NCBI GenBank assembly: GCA_050183765.1
Contig: JBFXAZ010000012.1
Span: forward strand, 1-64,000
DNA from: JAFAZJ01 sp050183765
GTDB taxonomy: Bacteria; Pseudomonadota; Alphaproteobacteria; Reyranellales; Reyranellaceae
Reading direction: 5' to 3'
DNA: 64,000 bases
Shown here in pieces: positions 27,470 to 36,885 of this stretch. The first letter of the stretch is position 1. Every line of letters starts with the position of its first letter. Position numbers and translations under genes: made by a program. Under the pieces are notes generated by a model that saw nothing but the letters and a program-made list of their open reading frames with translations, was not told the DNA's origin and made no database searches.

Positions 27470-27844
27470 ATGAGGGCGTGCAAAGTATTGACCTTGGCGG
27501 TTTTCGCCTTGTTTGCGGTCTTGAGCGATGCCGGGGCGCAGATGGATAGAATGTCCGGGAAATGGATATTCGATGGATGCGAATCCCAGGAGCAAACCTA
27601 CAAGAGCGGGATTTGTATCGGCACCATCCGAACGCTTCTCCATGTCGGTCGAGACTTGCCGCCTTCGCATCGGTTCTGCATGCCCGCGAAAAAGTTCGAA
27701 TACAGTGCCACTCCACTTGAGGAGGCACTCAGGTTGGTGCGCATCTATCTTGAAGAAACGTATTCGTCTCGACAGACGAGGATGAACGAAGAGTTTGTCC
27801 AGCTTGCCGTGGAAGCACTTCGTCGCGCATGGCCTTGCCGGTAA
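27470..27844 (+). CDS. Rap1a/Tai-like (T6SS immunity-type) secreted protein
   Basis: 124 residues with a signal peptide (VLTLAVFALFAVLSDAGA). The mature part has the Rap1a/Tai spacing of cysteines and motifs: DGCESQ, SGICIGTIRTLLHV, HRFCMPA, LVRIYLEE and the terminal VEALRRAWPC. In type VI secretion systems such periplasmic proteins neutralise amidase effectors, but no effector or T6SS gene is in the window. Many genomes carry orphan Rap1a-domain proteins of unknown role. AGGGGGG precedes the ATG. Base composition is less GC-rich than that of the neighbours, hinting at recent acquisition. Confidence 0.65.
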   Translation: MRACKVLTLAVFALFAVLSDAGAQMDRMSGKWIFDGCESQEQTYKSGICIGTIRTLLHVGRDLPPSHRFCMPAKKFEYSATPLEEALRLVRIYLEETYSSRQTRMNEEFVQLAVEALRRAWPCR

Positions 27845-28409
27845 CCATGACCTGACGGCACCGCATGGACGTTGACGTGCGTCCCTTCCGATACGTCGGG
27901 GGCAGGTCTGGTGCTGCAATCGACGCTCCATTGATTCTCGGCATTGAGGCCTTGGTCGCGCGCATCCAGAAGATATCGCGTCGCGGCCGCGGTGGAAGTC
28001 GATCGCCGTGCGGTCAATGCTGTGGCGCGTGCCTCGTCAACGCCCATTGCCAGCGGCTCGTGCGCCTGATCGATTGCCGCTCCCGTGCGTGCCGCCGCGA
28101 CCAGGTCGGGGTGATGAACTGCTTGGCGCCGACACGCGGGAACTCGCCACGTACGTGCACCGGCACGAAATTGCGACCTGCGGCGGGGGGCATCGTCGGG
28201 TCCGTGTCGGCAGGATCGTCGCTTAAGGGCATACCGCGGCCGCGACGCGGGACATCCCCGTTTCCATGCCTGCGAATGTCGCGGTCGTTATGAAGTGTTC
28301 CGCCGCGACTACCGTTTATTTGCTTGTCGCTTGGCAGCGAATTCACCCCCTGCGCGGGTGCGCGCGTGGTAGCTGAACAGGAGGGGGCTGTCTGTGCATG
28401 GAGGGTTCC
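27845..28409. other. 565-base stretch without a supportable gene; possible decayed minus-strand gene
   Basis: Short frames exist on both strands, but none has a good start. On the minus strand a 72-codon frame (28014-28232, beginning MPLSDDPADTDP) seems to continue in another frame after the ...KQFITP position (DLVAAARTGAAIDQAHEPL), as if a gene had suffered a one-base shift. This may be chance in GC-rich DNA. The last 100 bases hold the leader of the following small secreted protein. Confidence 0.3.
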
Positions 28410-28718
28410 ATGCGTGTATTTCGAATGCTGCCGCTGCTGTCGATCGCCGTCATGTGTCCGGCGGTCGCGCAAACCATCGCCGAGACGAAGAAAAGCGTCC
28501 TGCCTGTCGCCCAGGACGACAGCCGCGTCGTTGCGCGGCCATCCGCCAAGACCGGTTGCCCCGAGTACCTCGAAGGCTGCCTGCGTGAGGACAAGAGCCG
28601 CGCGCTGCTGTTGCTTGGTCTCATGAGCACGGGCAAGCGGCCGCTGGTTCTGCGCCAGCGCATCAACGAGCACCTGCCGCGCCTGCCGTCGTCGCGCGGT
28701 TTTCCCGCCGTGCCGTGA
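28410..28718 (+). CDS. Small secreted protein, unknown
   Basis: 102 residues from ATG 28410 (GGAGGG just upstream; an earlier ATG at 28398 lacks this). A signal peptide MRVFRMLPLLSIAVMCPAVAQ is followed by a basic, low-complexity mature region with one cysteine pair (TGCPEYLEGC) that could form a disulfide. No family recognised. It stands between the lower-GC stretch and the minus-strand 81-residue gene. Confidence 0.5.
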   Translation: MRVFRMLPLLSIAVMCPAVAQTIAETKKSVLPVAQDDSRVVARPSAKTGCPEYLEGCLREDKSRALLLLGLMSTGKRPLVLRQRINEHLPRLPSSRGFPAVP

Positions 28719-28822
28719 CGGGCAGATCGCGATCATCACCACGACCGAAGCAGCCAGCCCGACGATCGACCAGAGCCTGATCGGTTGCGTCGAGTGGCGA
28801 CATCGCGCGCTGTCGACCGTCC

Positions 28823-29068
28823 CTACATCGGCCGGCCGGTCGGATAGTCCGACGACGCGCTGGGCTGTTCGGGATCGCCACGCTGCAGGTCGCCCTCGGC
28901 GACCTTGCGGCCGTGGCCGGCCTGGGCGCCGGCGGTGCGGCCGCGCCGGCCCTTGATGTCGTCGTTGCTGCCGCCCGGCAGGTCGGCGCCGGTGCCGTCC
29001 AGCGCATTGTTGCGTTCGCCCGCCTCGGCGCCCGGGTAGAGCCTTTCGTGTTCCGTGGGCGATGCCAT
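28823..29068 (-). CDS. Small hydrophilic, probably disordered protein
   Basis: 81 residues, rich in Gly, Asp, Glu, Arg and Pro (GERNNALDGTGADLPGG, GRRGRTAGAQAGHGRK), with no Cys, no hydrophobic core and no signal peptide. The start at 29068 has a strong GGAGGG eight bases upstream, which argues for real translation. The composition recalls small stress-related disordered proteins of proteobacteria, but no family is claimed. Divergent from the XRE-cupin regulator, sharing a 100-base control region. Confidence 0.5.
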   Translation of the reverse strand: MASPTEHERLYPGAEAGERNNALDGTGADLPGGSNDDIKGRRGRTAGAQAGHGRKVAEGDLQRGDPEQPSASSDYPTGRPM

Positions 29069-29168
29069 GGCATCCCTCCGCCTTTTGTCGCACTGTCATA
29101 TCAACCGTGCCGAGGGCGGCGAGGTTCCGAAGCGCACCATCAGGACGAACACCCAGAATGAGCGGCAT

Positions 29169-29804
29169 ATGAGCGGCAAACCGGCTTCCCGGGCGGGATG
29201 GAAGCGCACATCCGATCAACTCGACCTGACGGGCAAGCTGGGCGAGAAGCTGCGCGGCCTGCGCGAGATGCGCGGCCTGTCGCTCGGCGAGGCGAGCGAC
29301 GTCACCGGCGTTCCGCGCCCGACGCTCTCGCGCATCGAGCACAACAAGATGGCGCCGACGATCGCCGTGCTGGGCAAGGTCGTCGCGGGCTATGGCGTGC
29401 CATGGTCGACCGTTCTTCCCGACACGGTCATCGCCGACAAGCCGTCAGGCCGCAGCGCGTCGTTCTCCTCGCATCGGGGCATGGAGGTGAAGCTCGGCCT
29501 GCGCAGCGTGAAGTCGCTGCATCCCAGCAACCCGCTGTCGAGCCAGATGCGCGCGCTGGTGATGACGACCGCGCACAAGACGGTCCAGGAAGGGGGCGGC
29601 TACCTCAGTCACGCCTTCACCAAGTTCTGTTACGTCCTCGAGGGATCCCTCACCATCCACTTCAAGGGCAAGCGACCGCGCCGGCTGGAGGTCGGCGAAA
29701 GCGCCCTGTTCCCCGGCGACACGCCGCACGCCTACACCTCGCATACCGGAAAGCCGGTTCGCTTCCTGCTGGTCGTCACCAGGCTCCGCCGACCTGCATC
29801 TTGA
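29169..29804 (+). CDS. XRE-family regulator with C-terminal cupin domain
   Basis: 211 residues from ATG 29169; upstream in-frame starts back to 29055 are possible because no strong ribosome binding site marks the start. An HTH_3 domain covers about residues 20-75 (LREMRGLSLGEASDVTGVPRPTLSRIEHNKMAPTI, split over its helices). A cupin follows at about 125-205 (HAFTKFCYVLEGSLTIHFKG, GESALFPGDTPHAYTS). Such regulators sense a small molecule in the cupin and often control an adjacent catabolic gene. The FAD hydroxylase gene begins 31 bases downstream and is the likely target (inference). Confidence 0.88.
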   Translation: MSGKPASRAGWKRTSDQLDLTGKLGEKLRGLREMRGLSLGEASDVTGVPRPTLSRIEHNKMAPTIAVLGKVVAGYGVPWSTVLPDTVIADKPSGRSASFSSHRGMEVKLGLRSVKSLHPSNPLSSQMRALVMTTAHKTVQEGGGYLSHAFTKFCYVLEGSLTIHFKGKRPRRLEVGESALFPGDTPHAYTSHTGKPVRFLLVVTRLRRPAS

Positions 29805-29835
29805 CTTACCGATCCGTACGGGTAATCGTTCGGGC

Positions 29836-31413
29836 ATGCTCGAAGTACCCGTCCTGATCGTCGGCGGCGGCCCCGTCGGCCTCACCGCTTCCCTGATGCT
29901 CTCGCGTCTCGGCGTCCGTTCGCTGCTCGTCGAACGTCATCCCGGCACGGCCATTCATCCCAAGGCGCGCGGCATCAATGCCCGCACCATGGAGATCTTC
30001 CGCCAGCAGGGCATCGAGGACGAGGTGCGCGCGGCGGGCCTGGCGCCGGACAAGGTGGGCTTCATCGTCTGGGCCAAGACCCTCGCGGGCGAGGAGATCG
30101 AGCGCCGCGTGCCCTGGGGCCAGAGCGGCGCGCGCGCCGAGGTGACGCCCGTGCCGGCCTGCCTTTGCGCGCAGGACGCTCTCGAGCCCGTGCTGCGCCG
30201 CTGCGCCGAGCGGCAGCCCCTGGGCGAGCTGCGCTTCGATACCGAGCTGACGGCGTTCGAACGCGACGACTCCGGCGTGCTCGCCACGCTCACCAGCACG
30301 AATAACGGCGCGGTGGAGCGGGTCCGCGCCCGGTACATGATCGCGGCCGACGGCGCGCAAAGCGCTGTTCGCGCGGCCCTCGGCATCGCCATGGAGGGCC
30401 ACAAGGACATCTACGACAGCGTCAATGTCCTGCTCGAGGCCGACCTGCGACCTTGGACCCAGGATCGCCCGGCGGCGCTGTACTTCATCGAGAACGAGGA
30501 GATGCGCGCCACTTTCCTCACGATCAACGCGCACGATCGCTGGGGCTTCCTGGTCAATTCGCTGCGCGCGCACGGCCGCAAGGCGGAGGATTTCACGCCG
30601 CAATACTCGGCCGAGATGATCCGTCGCGCCGTCGGCAAGCCCGACCTGCCCGTGAAAGTGCTGGGCGTCGCGCCGTGGATCGCCTCCGCCCATGTCGCCG
30701 AGCGCTACCGCGACGGCCGCGTCTTCCTCGCCGGCGACGCCGCGCACGAGGTGCCGCCGACGGGCGGCTTCGGCATGAACACCGGCGTGCAGGACGTGCA
30801 GAACCTTTGCTGGAAGCTGGCGGCCGTCCTGAAGGGCCGGGCCGGGGAGTCCCTGCTCGACAGCTACCACGACGAGCGCCAGCCGTTCGGCAAGGCGATC
30901 GCCGAGCAGGCGATGGCCAATGCGGCCTCGATGGGTCGGATGGAAAAGACCCTGCAGGGCAAGGGCGCGCGCCGCGAGTTCCTGAACGAATCGGGGCTGA
31001 TTTTCGGCGCCACCTACGCATCGTGCGCCGTGGTGCCCGACGGCACGCCGCGCCCCGAGGTCGCCAACCCGGTGACCGACTACGCGCCGTCGGCCTGGCC
31101 GGGCGCCCGGGCGCCGCATGCCTGGGTGAAGAAGGACGGCGCCCGCGTCTCGACCATAGACCTGGTGGGCAATGGATTCGTGCTGCTGGCCGGCGTCCGC
31201 GGTGATGGTTGGGCTGACGCGGCGCGCTCGCTCGACGTCGCGCCTGTGACGCTGGGGGATGAGGAGCCGTGGCGCGACATCTACGGCATCGACGATTCCG
31301 GGGCCGTGCTCGTGCGGCCCGACGGACATGTTGGCTGGCGCAGCGCGGGCTCCGCGACGGCGCCCGCCCAAGCGCTCGAAGCCGCGATGGCGGCCATCCT
31401 CGGGAGGAGATGA
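29836..31413 (+). CDS. FAD-dependent aromatic monooxygenase (PheA/TfdB/MhpA-like)
   Basis: 525 residues. The Rossmann GxGxxG motif opens the protein (VLIVGGGPVGLTASLMLSRLG). The DG motif is AADGAQSAVRAALG near residue 175, and the GD motif is FLAGDAAHEVPPTGGFGMNTGVQD near 300. A C-terminal thioredoxin-like domain (about 395-525) marks it as the phenol hydroxylase/MhpA group of NAD(P)H-dependent ring hydroxylases. Substrate unknown. It lies between the XRE-cupin regulator and a Bug-type binding protein (four bases downstream), which suggests uptake and hydroxylation of an aromatic acid. Confidence 0.9.
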   Translation: MLEVPVLIVGGGPVGLTASLMLSRLGVRSLLVERHPGTAIHPKARGINARTMEIFRQQGIEDEVRAAGLAPDKVGFIVWAKTLAGEEIERRVPWGQSGARAEVTPVPACLCAQDALEPVLRRCAERQPLGELRFDTELTAFERDDSGVLATLTSTNNGAVERVRARYMIAADGAQSAVRAALGIAMEGHKDIYDSVNVLLEADLRPWTQDRPAALYFIENEEMRATFLTINAHDRWGFLVNSLRAHGRKAEDFTPQYSAEMIRRAVGKPDLPVKVLGVAPWIASAHVAERYRDGRVFLAGDAAHEVPPTGGFGMNTGVQDVQNLCWKLAAVLKGRAGESLLDSYHDERQPFGKAIAEQAMANAASMGRMEKTLQGKGARREFLNESGLIFGATYASCAVVPDGTPRPEVANPVTDYAPSAWPGARAPHAWVKKDGARVSTIDLVGNGFVLLAGVRGDGWADAARSLDVAPVTLGDEEPWRDIYGIDDSGAVLVRPDGHVGWRSAGSATAPAQALEAAMAAILGRR

Positions 31414-31417
31414 ATCC

Positions 31418-32365
31418 ATGAAGCTCACACGCCGCACGGCGCTGATCGGAGGCGGGCTGCTCGCCTCCCGCCCGGCCTTCGCCGACGACAATCTGCGCAT
31501 CGTCGTGCCGTTCGGCGCCGGCTCCGGCACCGACAACACCATGCGCGTCTTCGCCGAGGCCTATCGCGCCTCCCACGGCCGGACCGTGATCGTCGACAAC
31601 AAGCCGGGCGGCGGCACGACCATCGGATCGCTCGAGGTCTCGCGCGCCAGGCCCGACGGCAACACGGTGCTCTACGCCACCGGCGGCCACACCACGAACG
31701 CCGTGCTGATGCGCAAGCTGCCCTACGATCCGATCGAGGGATTCACGCCGATCACCTTGCTGGTGCGCAGCCAGGGATTCGGGCTGATGGTGTCCGGCGA
31801 ATCGCGCTTCAAGACGATCGAGCAGTATCTCGCCGCGGCGCGCGCCGAGCCGGGCAAGATCAACTATGGCTCGTCGGGCGTCGGCAACACCACGCATGTC
31901 GTGGGCGAACTGTTCTGCCGCAGCGCCAAGGTCGAGCTCACGCACGTACCCTACAAGACCACGCCGATCCAGGATGCCATCACCGGCGTCATCGACAGCT
32001 TCTTCGTCTCGCCGTCGCTCGTCCTGCAGTACCTGCGGGCGGGCAAGCTGCGCATGCTGGGCATTTCCAGCCCCAAGCGCATGCCGCAGCTGCCCGAGGT
32101 GCCGACCTTCGGCGAATACGGCATCGAAGCCGACATCCCGGGCTGGTCGGGCTTCTGGGGACCGGCCAAGCTGCCGGCGCCGATCGTCGATCGGCTCTAC
32201 GCGGATTTGAAGAAGGCGGCCTACCAGAAGAGCTTCGAGAGCTACATCATCGACAACGGCGGCGTGGTCGTCGCCGAACCGCCGGCACAGTTCGCGGCTT
32301 ATGTCGCGAGCGAGATCGCGCGCTACCGCCAGGTGCTGCCGCCGCTGGGCATCCAGATCGATTGA
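31418..32365 (+). CDS. Bug/TctC-family periplasmic solute-binding protein
   Basis: 315 residues. A short twin-arginine-like leader (MKLTRRTALIGGGLLASRPAFA) precedes the Bug fold, seen in RIVVPFGAGSGTDNTMRVFAE, VIVDNKPGGGTTIGS and KINYGSSGVGNTTHVVGELF. These proteins bind carboxylic acids for tripartite tricarboxylate transporters, but no TctA/TctB genes are present. Orphan Bug proteins are common and may act as sensors. GGGAGGAGA precedes the ATG, which follows the monooxygenase stop by four bases. Confidence 0.9.
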   Translation: MKLTRRTALIGGGLLASRPAFADDNLRIVVPFGAGSGTDNTMRVFAEAYRASHGRTVIVDNKPGGGTTIGSLEVSRARPDGNTVLYATGGHTTNAVLMRKLPYDPIEGFTPITLLVRSQGFGLMVSGESRFKTIEQYLAAARAEPGKINYGSSGVGNTTHVVGELFCRSAKVELTHVPYKTTPIQDAITGVIDSFFVSPSLVLQYLRAGKLRMLGISSPKRMPQLPEVPTFGEYGIEADIPGWSGFWGPAKLPAPIVDRLYADLKKAAYQKSFESYIIDNGGVVVAEPPAQFAAYVASEIARYRQVLPPLGIQID

Positions 32366-32382
32366 CCCGGCAGGGGCCTGGA

Positions 32383-32402
32383 GGCGCGACCCAAGTCGCG
32401 CC
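32383..32402. terminator. Hairpin between convergent genes
   Basis: A perfect eight-base stem (GGCGCGAC / GTCGCGCC) with a CCAA loop lies in the 63-base gap between the Bug gene and kdpE, which converge. No U-tract follows on either strand, so it would be a weak or factor-assisted bidirectional terminator. Confidence 0.4.
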
Positions 32403-32428
32403 CCTGCGCCGCCATGCGCCCTGTCGTT

Positions 32429-33148
<720 letters not shown>

Positions 33149-33149
33149 G

Positions 33150-35834
33150 TCAGGACGCCGCCTTCAGCCGCACGCGGAACTCCGCGCCGCTGCGGTCGCC
33201 GCGGTTGGCCGCGGTGATGTCGCCGCCCTGTGCCTCGACGAAGCCGCGCGCGATCGCCAGGCCCAGCCCGGTGCCGGGACGCTTGCGATCGCCGCTGACG
33301 GCGCGGAAGAACTTGTCGAAGACATGCGGCAGGGCATCCTCGGCAATTCCCGGCCCCTCGTCGCGCACGCGCAGCTCGACCGCATCGCCCTGCATTGTGG
33401 CGCCGATATCGATTGCCGTGCCCGCCGGCGCGTATTTCGCGGCGTTGTCGATCAGATTGAACAGCGCCTGCTCGATCAGCGGAAAGTCGGCTCGCACCGG
33501 TGGCAGGCCGACGGCGATGCTCGTCCTGACGGTATGCTGCGCCAGAAGCGGCTGGGCGCGGCGCAGCACGGTCGACACCAGGTCGCCGACGTCGACCGGC
33601 TCGAGCCGCGGGGCGATGGCGCCGGCGTCGAGTCGCGTCATGTCGAGCAGGTTGCCGACGAAGCGGTTCAGCCGCTCGGCCTCCTCCTGCGCCGTCGCCA
33701 GCAGCTCCTCGCGCGCCTTCGCGTCGTAGCCGTCGTACGTGCGCAGGCTGGAGATCGCGCCGATGATCGAGGCCAGCGGGGTGCGCAGGTCGTGCGACAC
33801 CGACGCCAGCATCGCCGAGCGGACGCGCTCGCGCTCCGAGGCGACTCGCTCCTCGTTGATCTGCTCGACCAGCAGCATCTTCTCGATGGCCACCGCCACC
33901 TGGTCGGCCAGCGCATCGAGCAGGCGCCGCTGCTCCGGTGCCAGCGGGCCTTCCTGCTCGCGCGGCAGCACGCCGAGCAGCGCCACCTTGCCCTGCGCCG
34001 TGCCCAGCGGCAGGAACAGCCGGCGTCCGCCGGGCAGGGTGTCCGTGCCGGCGCCGGTGGGCTGGTCGTGGTCCCACGACCAGCGCGCGGCGGCGAGGTC
34101 GGCTTCGTCGATCTCGTCTTCCGGCGGGAAGGCGGCGCGCACCTGCAGGCGCGAGGCGGCGTCGCCGCGCCGCTCGGGCATCAGCACCACGACCTCGACC
34201 TTCAGGGTGCGCGCCAGCTGCGCGACCACGACCCACAGCAGGTCGTCGAGCGTTGCGACATCGGCGATCTTGCGGCCGAAGCCGTAGAGATCGGCGCTGC
34301 GTCGGGCCTCGGCGCGCAGGCGGACGGTCTGGGTCCGCAGCCGCGAGGCGAGCGCGCTGGCCAGGATGGCGATGAACAGCAGGAAGAACAGCGCCACCAC
34401 GTTGTGCGGATCGGCGACCGTGAAAGTGTGGAGCGGCGGAATGAGGAAGAAGTTGTAGGCCAGCACCGCCAGGATCGCCGCGAAGCTGGACGCCACCAGA
34501 CCGTGGCGCATGGCGGAGATGAACACCGGCACGACGAAGACCAGCGAGATGTTGGCGATCGGCGCCTGACTGTGGATGCCGATGCCCGCCGCGGTGGCCA
34601 GCGCCACCATCACGGCGCCCTCCAGCAGGGCCAGCGGGTTGATCGCGTGGCGAGGACGCGACGTCGGCGGCGGTGTGGCGGGGGCGATCCCGACGGGAGC
34701 GATCTCGATGGCGATACCGCCGGCATTGCGCACCAGGCGGTCGACCACCGAGCCGTGGCGCAGCTCGAAGAAGCGCGAGCGCCGCGACTTGCCGATTACG
34801 ATGCGGGTGATGTTGTTCTGGCCGCAGAAGGCCAGCACCTCCTCGTCGACGGTGCGGCCGGGCACGACGTGGACCTCGCCGCCCAGCCGCTCGGCCAGGC
34901 GCTGGGCCTCGATCAGCGAGGCGCGCTCGCTCTCGTTGAGCACCGCATGACGCTCGTTCTCGACATAGAGCGCCAGCAGCGGCGCGCGCAGCCGCTCGGC
35001 GGTGCGGCGCGCGGCGCGCACCACGTCGAGCGCCTGCGGCGAGGGATCGAGGCAGGCCAGCACGCGCTCGCCCGCCGCCCATGGCCCCTCGATGGCGTGC
35101 TGGCGCATGTAGTCGCGCATCTGCGCGTCGACGCGCTGGGCGGTGCGGCGCAGCGCCAGCTCGCGCAGCGCGGCCAGGTTGCCGGGCTGGAAGAAGTGCT
35201 TCAGGGCGCGTTCGGCCTGGGCGCGGACATAGACCTTGCCTTCGCCCAGCCGCTGGATCAGCTCGCCGGGCGTCGTGTCGACCACCTCGATCTCCTCGGC
35301 GAGGTCAATGATCGAATCGGGCACGGTCTCGCGCACCCGCACCCGCGTGATCTTGGCGACCACGTCGTTGAGGCTCTCGACATGCTGCACGTTGAGCGTG
35401 CTGTAGACGTCGATGCCGGCTTCGAGCAGCTCGACGACGTCGAGGTAGCGCTTGGGATGGCGGCTGCCAGGCGCGTTGGTGTGCGCCAGCTCGTCGATCA
35501 ATGCCAGCCCGGGGTGGCGCTTGATGAGCGCGTCGAGATCGAGCTCGTCGAGGGTGCGGCCCTTGTAGTCGACGAGGCGGCGCGGCAGTACTTCCAGCCC
35601 CTCGAGCAAGGCTTCGGTCTCGGCGCGGCCATGCGTCTCCACGACGCCGATCACGACATCGACGCCCTCGCCCTGCAGGCGGCGCGCCGCCTGGAGCATC
35701 TCGTAGGTCTTGCCCACGCCGGGCGCGGCGCCGAGGAAGATCTTCAGCTTGCCGCGACCTTCGCGGCGCGCGGCCTCAAGCAACGCCTCGGGGCTCGGAC
35801 GGGCAGGGTCGGTGGGGCGCGCAGTGTCGGGCAT
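33150..35834 (-). CDS. kdpD: Osmosensitive K+ channel sensor histidine kinase KdpD
   Basis: 894 residues, full length. In order: the KdpD N-terminal domain with Walker A (GAAPGVGKTYEML, residues ~35-47) and LIDELAHTNAPGSRHPKR, a universal-stress-like domain to about 370, four membrane segments (about 395-500), a GAF-like domain, HisKA with the phosphorylated His (SVSHDLRTPLASI, near 680), and HATPase (NLIDNAAKYAPAGT, RDEGPGI, GTGLGLAIARGF). It senses K+ limitation and phosphorylates KdpE. It lies 36 bases downstream of the 131-residue membrane protein gene, all on one strand with kdpFABC. Confidence 0.96.
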   Translation of the reverse strand: MPDTARPTDPARPSPEALLEAARREGRGKLKIFLGAAPGVGKTYEMLQAARRLQGEGVDVVIGVVETHGRAETEALLEGLEVLPRRLVDYKGRTLDELDLDALIKRHPGLALIDELAHTNAPGSRHPKRYLDVVELLEAGIDVYSTLNVQHVESLNDVVAKITRVRVRETVPDSIIDLAEEIEVVDTTPGELIQRLGEGKVYVRAQAERALKHFFQPGNLAALRELALRRTAQRVDAQMRDYMRQHAIEGPWAAGERVLACLDPSPQALDVVRAARRTAERLRAPLLALYVENERHAVLNESERASLIEAQRLAERLGGEVHVVPGRTVDEEVLAFCGQNNITRIVIGKSRRSRFFELRHGSVVDRLVRNAGGIAIEIAPVGIAPATPPPTSRPRHAINPLALLEGAVMVALATAAGIGIHSQAPIANISLVFVVPVFISAMRHGLVASSFAAILAVLAYNFFLIPPLHTFTVADPHNVVALFFLLFIAILASALASRLRTQTVRLRAEARRSADLYGFGRKIADVATLDDLLWVVVAQLARTLKVEVVVLMPERRGDAASRLQVRAAFPPEDEIDEADLAAARWSWDHDQPTGAGTDTLPGGRRLFLPLGTAQGKVALLGVLPREQEGPLAPEQRRLLDALADQVAVAIEKMLLVEQINEERVASERERVRSAMLASVSHDLRTPLASIIGAISSLRTYDGYDAKAREELLATAQEEAERLNRFVGNLLDMTRLDAGAIAPRLEPVDVGDLVSTVLRRAQPLLAQHTVRTSIAVGLPPVRADFPLIEQALFNLIDNAAKYAPAGTAIDIGATMQGDAVELRVRDEGPGIAEDALPHVFDKFFRAVSGDRKRPGTGLGLAIARGFVEAQGGDITAANRGDRSGAEFRVRLKAAS

Positions 35835-35870
35835 CGCGGCCGCCAGTCTACAGCGCGGGCCGCGTGCGGG

Positions 35871-36266
35871 TCACGGCGTCGAGACGCCCGTAGCGACTCC
35901 GTGGGCGATGAGCGACGGTGCGACAACCGCGAACGACACCCAGTAGGCGGCAAGATCGAGCGCGGTCAACCGCCGAGGATCGCGCATCATCCAGGCCACG
36001 ACGGCCGCCTCCGGCCGCGGATCGCGCGCCAGCGCCTGCCGGAAGCGGATCGACCACAAGTGCATCAGGCCATAGACCGCGGCAATGGTGAAGGCCATCT
36101 CCCGGATCTGCGCAGGCTCCATGTCCGAGCGGCGGGCAAGTCCGATTATCATCATGGTCAGCGTCAGCGAGATGAGCACGATCTTGATGTTGTTCGCCCG
36201 GATCCAGGCGTCGATGCCCTCCTGCGAGGAGGGCACCGGCGAGAAGATGAAGGGGGCGCGGAACAC
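35871..36266 (-). CDS. Small membrane protein within the kdp operon, unknown
   Basis: 131 residues. Three hydrophobic segments are visible: KIVLISLTLTMMIIGLA (about 28-45), AFTIAAVYGLMHLWSI (about 58-74) and LAAYWVSFAVVAPSLIAHG (about 104-123). No family recognised. It is placed between kdpC (six bases upstream) and kdpD (36 bases downstream), so it is co-transcribed with the Kdp pump and its sensor. A role in Kdp assembly or signalling is inference from position only. The frame has normal codon use for this genome. Confidence 0.65.
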   Translation of the reverse strand: MFRAPFIFSPVPSSQEGIDAWIRANNIKIVLISLTLTMMIIGLARRSDMEPAQIREMAFTIAAVYGLMHLWSIRFRQALARDPRPEAAVVAWMMRDPRRLTALDLAAYWVSFAVVAPSLIAHGVATGVSTP

Positions 36267-36272
36267 GCGATC

Positions 36273-36866
36273 TCATTTCGTGGCGGGGCCACCAGACGCC
36301 TTCGGCCCGGCTTCGTCGAGCGCGAGGTTGAGCAGCAGGACGTTGACGCGCGGTTCGCCGATCAGGCCAAGCAGGCGGCCCTCGATGCGGGCCTCGATCA
36401 GGGCGCGAACGCGTTCCTCCGGCAGGCCGCGAGCCTTGGCCACACGCGGCGCCTGCAGCATCGCGGCGGCCGGGCTGATATGTGGATCGAGCCCGCTGCC
36501 CGAGGCGGTGACGAGGTCGGCCGGGATCGGCGCCGTGGTTTCCTTGCGCAGGGTGGCGACGTCACCCTTGACGCGCTCGTTGAGCGCCTTCGAGGTCGGG
36601 CCGAGGTTCGAGCCGCTCGAGCTGGCGGCGTCGAAGCCCTTCTCGCCCGCCGCCGAGGGGCGGGGGTGGAAGTACTTGTCGCCGGTGAAGGCCTGCGCCA
36701 GCAGGGCGGAGCCGACGACCTTGTCGCCGACTCGCACCAGGCTGCCGCCTGCCTGATCGCGAAAGATCAGGCCGGCGATGCCGGTCGTGGCCAGCGGATA
36801 GGCGATGCCCAGCAACACGGTCATCAGACCGAGCATGACGAGGGCGGGGCGAATTTGGCGAAGCAT
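36273..36866 (-). CDS. kdpC: K+-transporting ATPase subunit KdpC
   Basis: 197 residues. One N-terminal membrane helix (VMLGLMTVLLGIAYPLATTGIAG) is followed by the periplasmic domain with YFHPRPSAAG, SSGSNLGPTSKAL, VTASGSGLDPHISPAAA and EPRVNVLLLNLALDE. All are KdpC hallmarks. It assembles with KdpA and KdpB in the K+-importing P-type ATPase. It starts 19 bases after kdpB. Confidence 0.95.
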   Translation of the reverse strand: MLRQIRPALVMLGLMTVLLGIAYPLATTGIAGLIFRDQAGGSLVRVGDKVVGSALLAQAFTGDKYFHPRPSAAGEKGFDAASSSGSNLGPTSKALNERVKGDVATLRKETTAPIPADLVTASGSGLDPHISPAAAMLQAPRVAKARGLPEERVRALIEARIEGRLLGLIGEPRVNVLLLNLALDEAGPKASGGPATK

Positions 36867-36885
36867 GGTCTTTCACTCCTGCCGC

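Noticed and set aside
27865..28293. 142-codon plus-strand frame after the Rap1a-like gene
   Set aside because: No ribosome binding site, many Cys and Arg codons in an irregular order and no recognisable fold; it probably results from chance.
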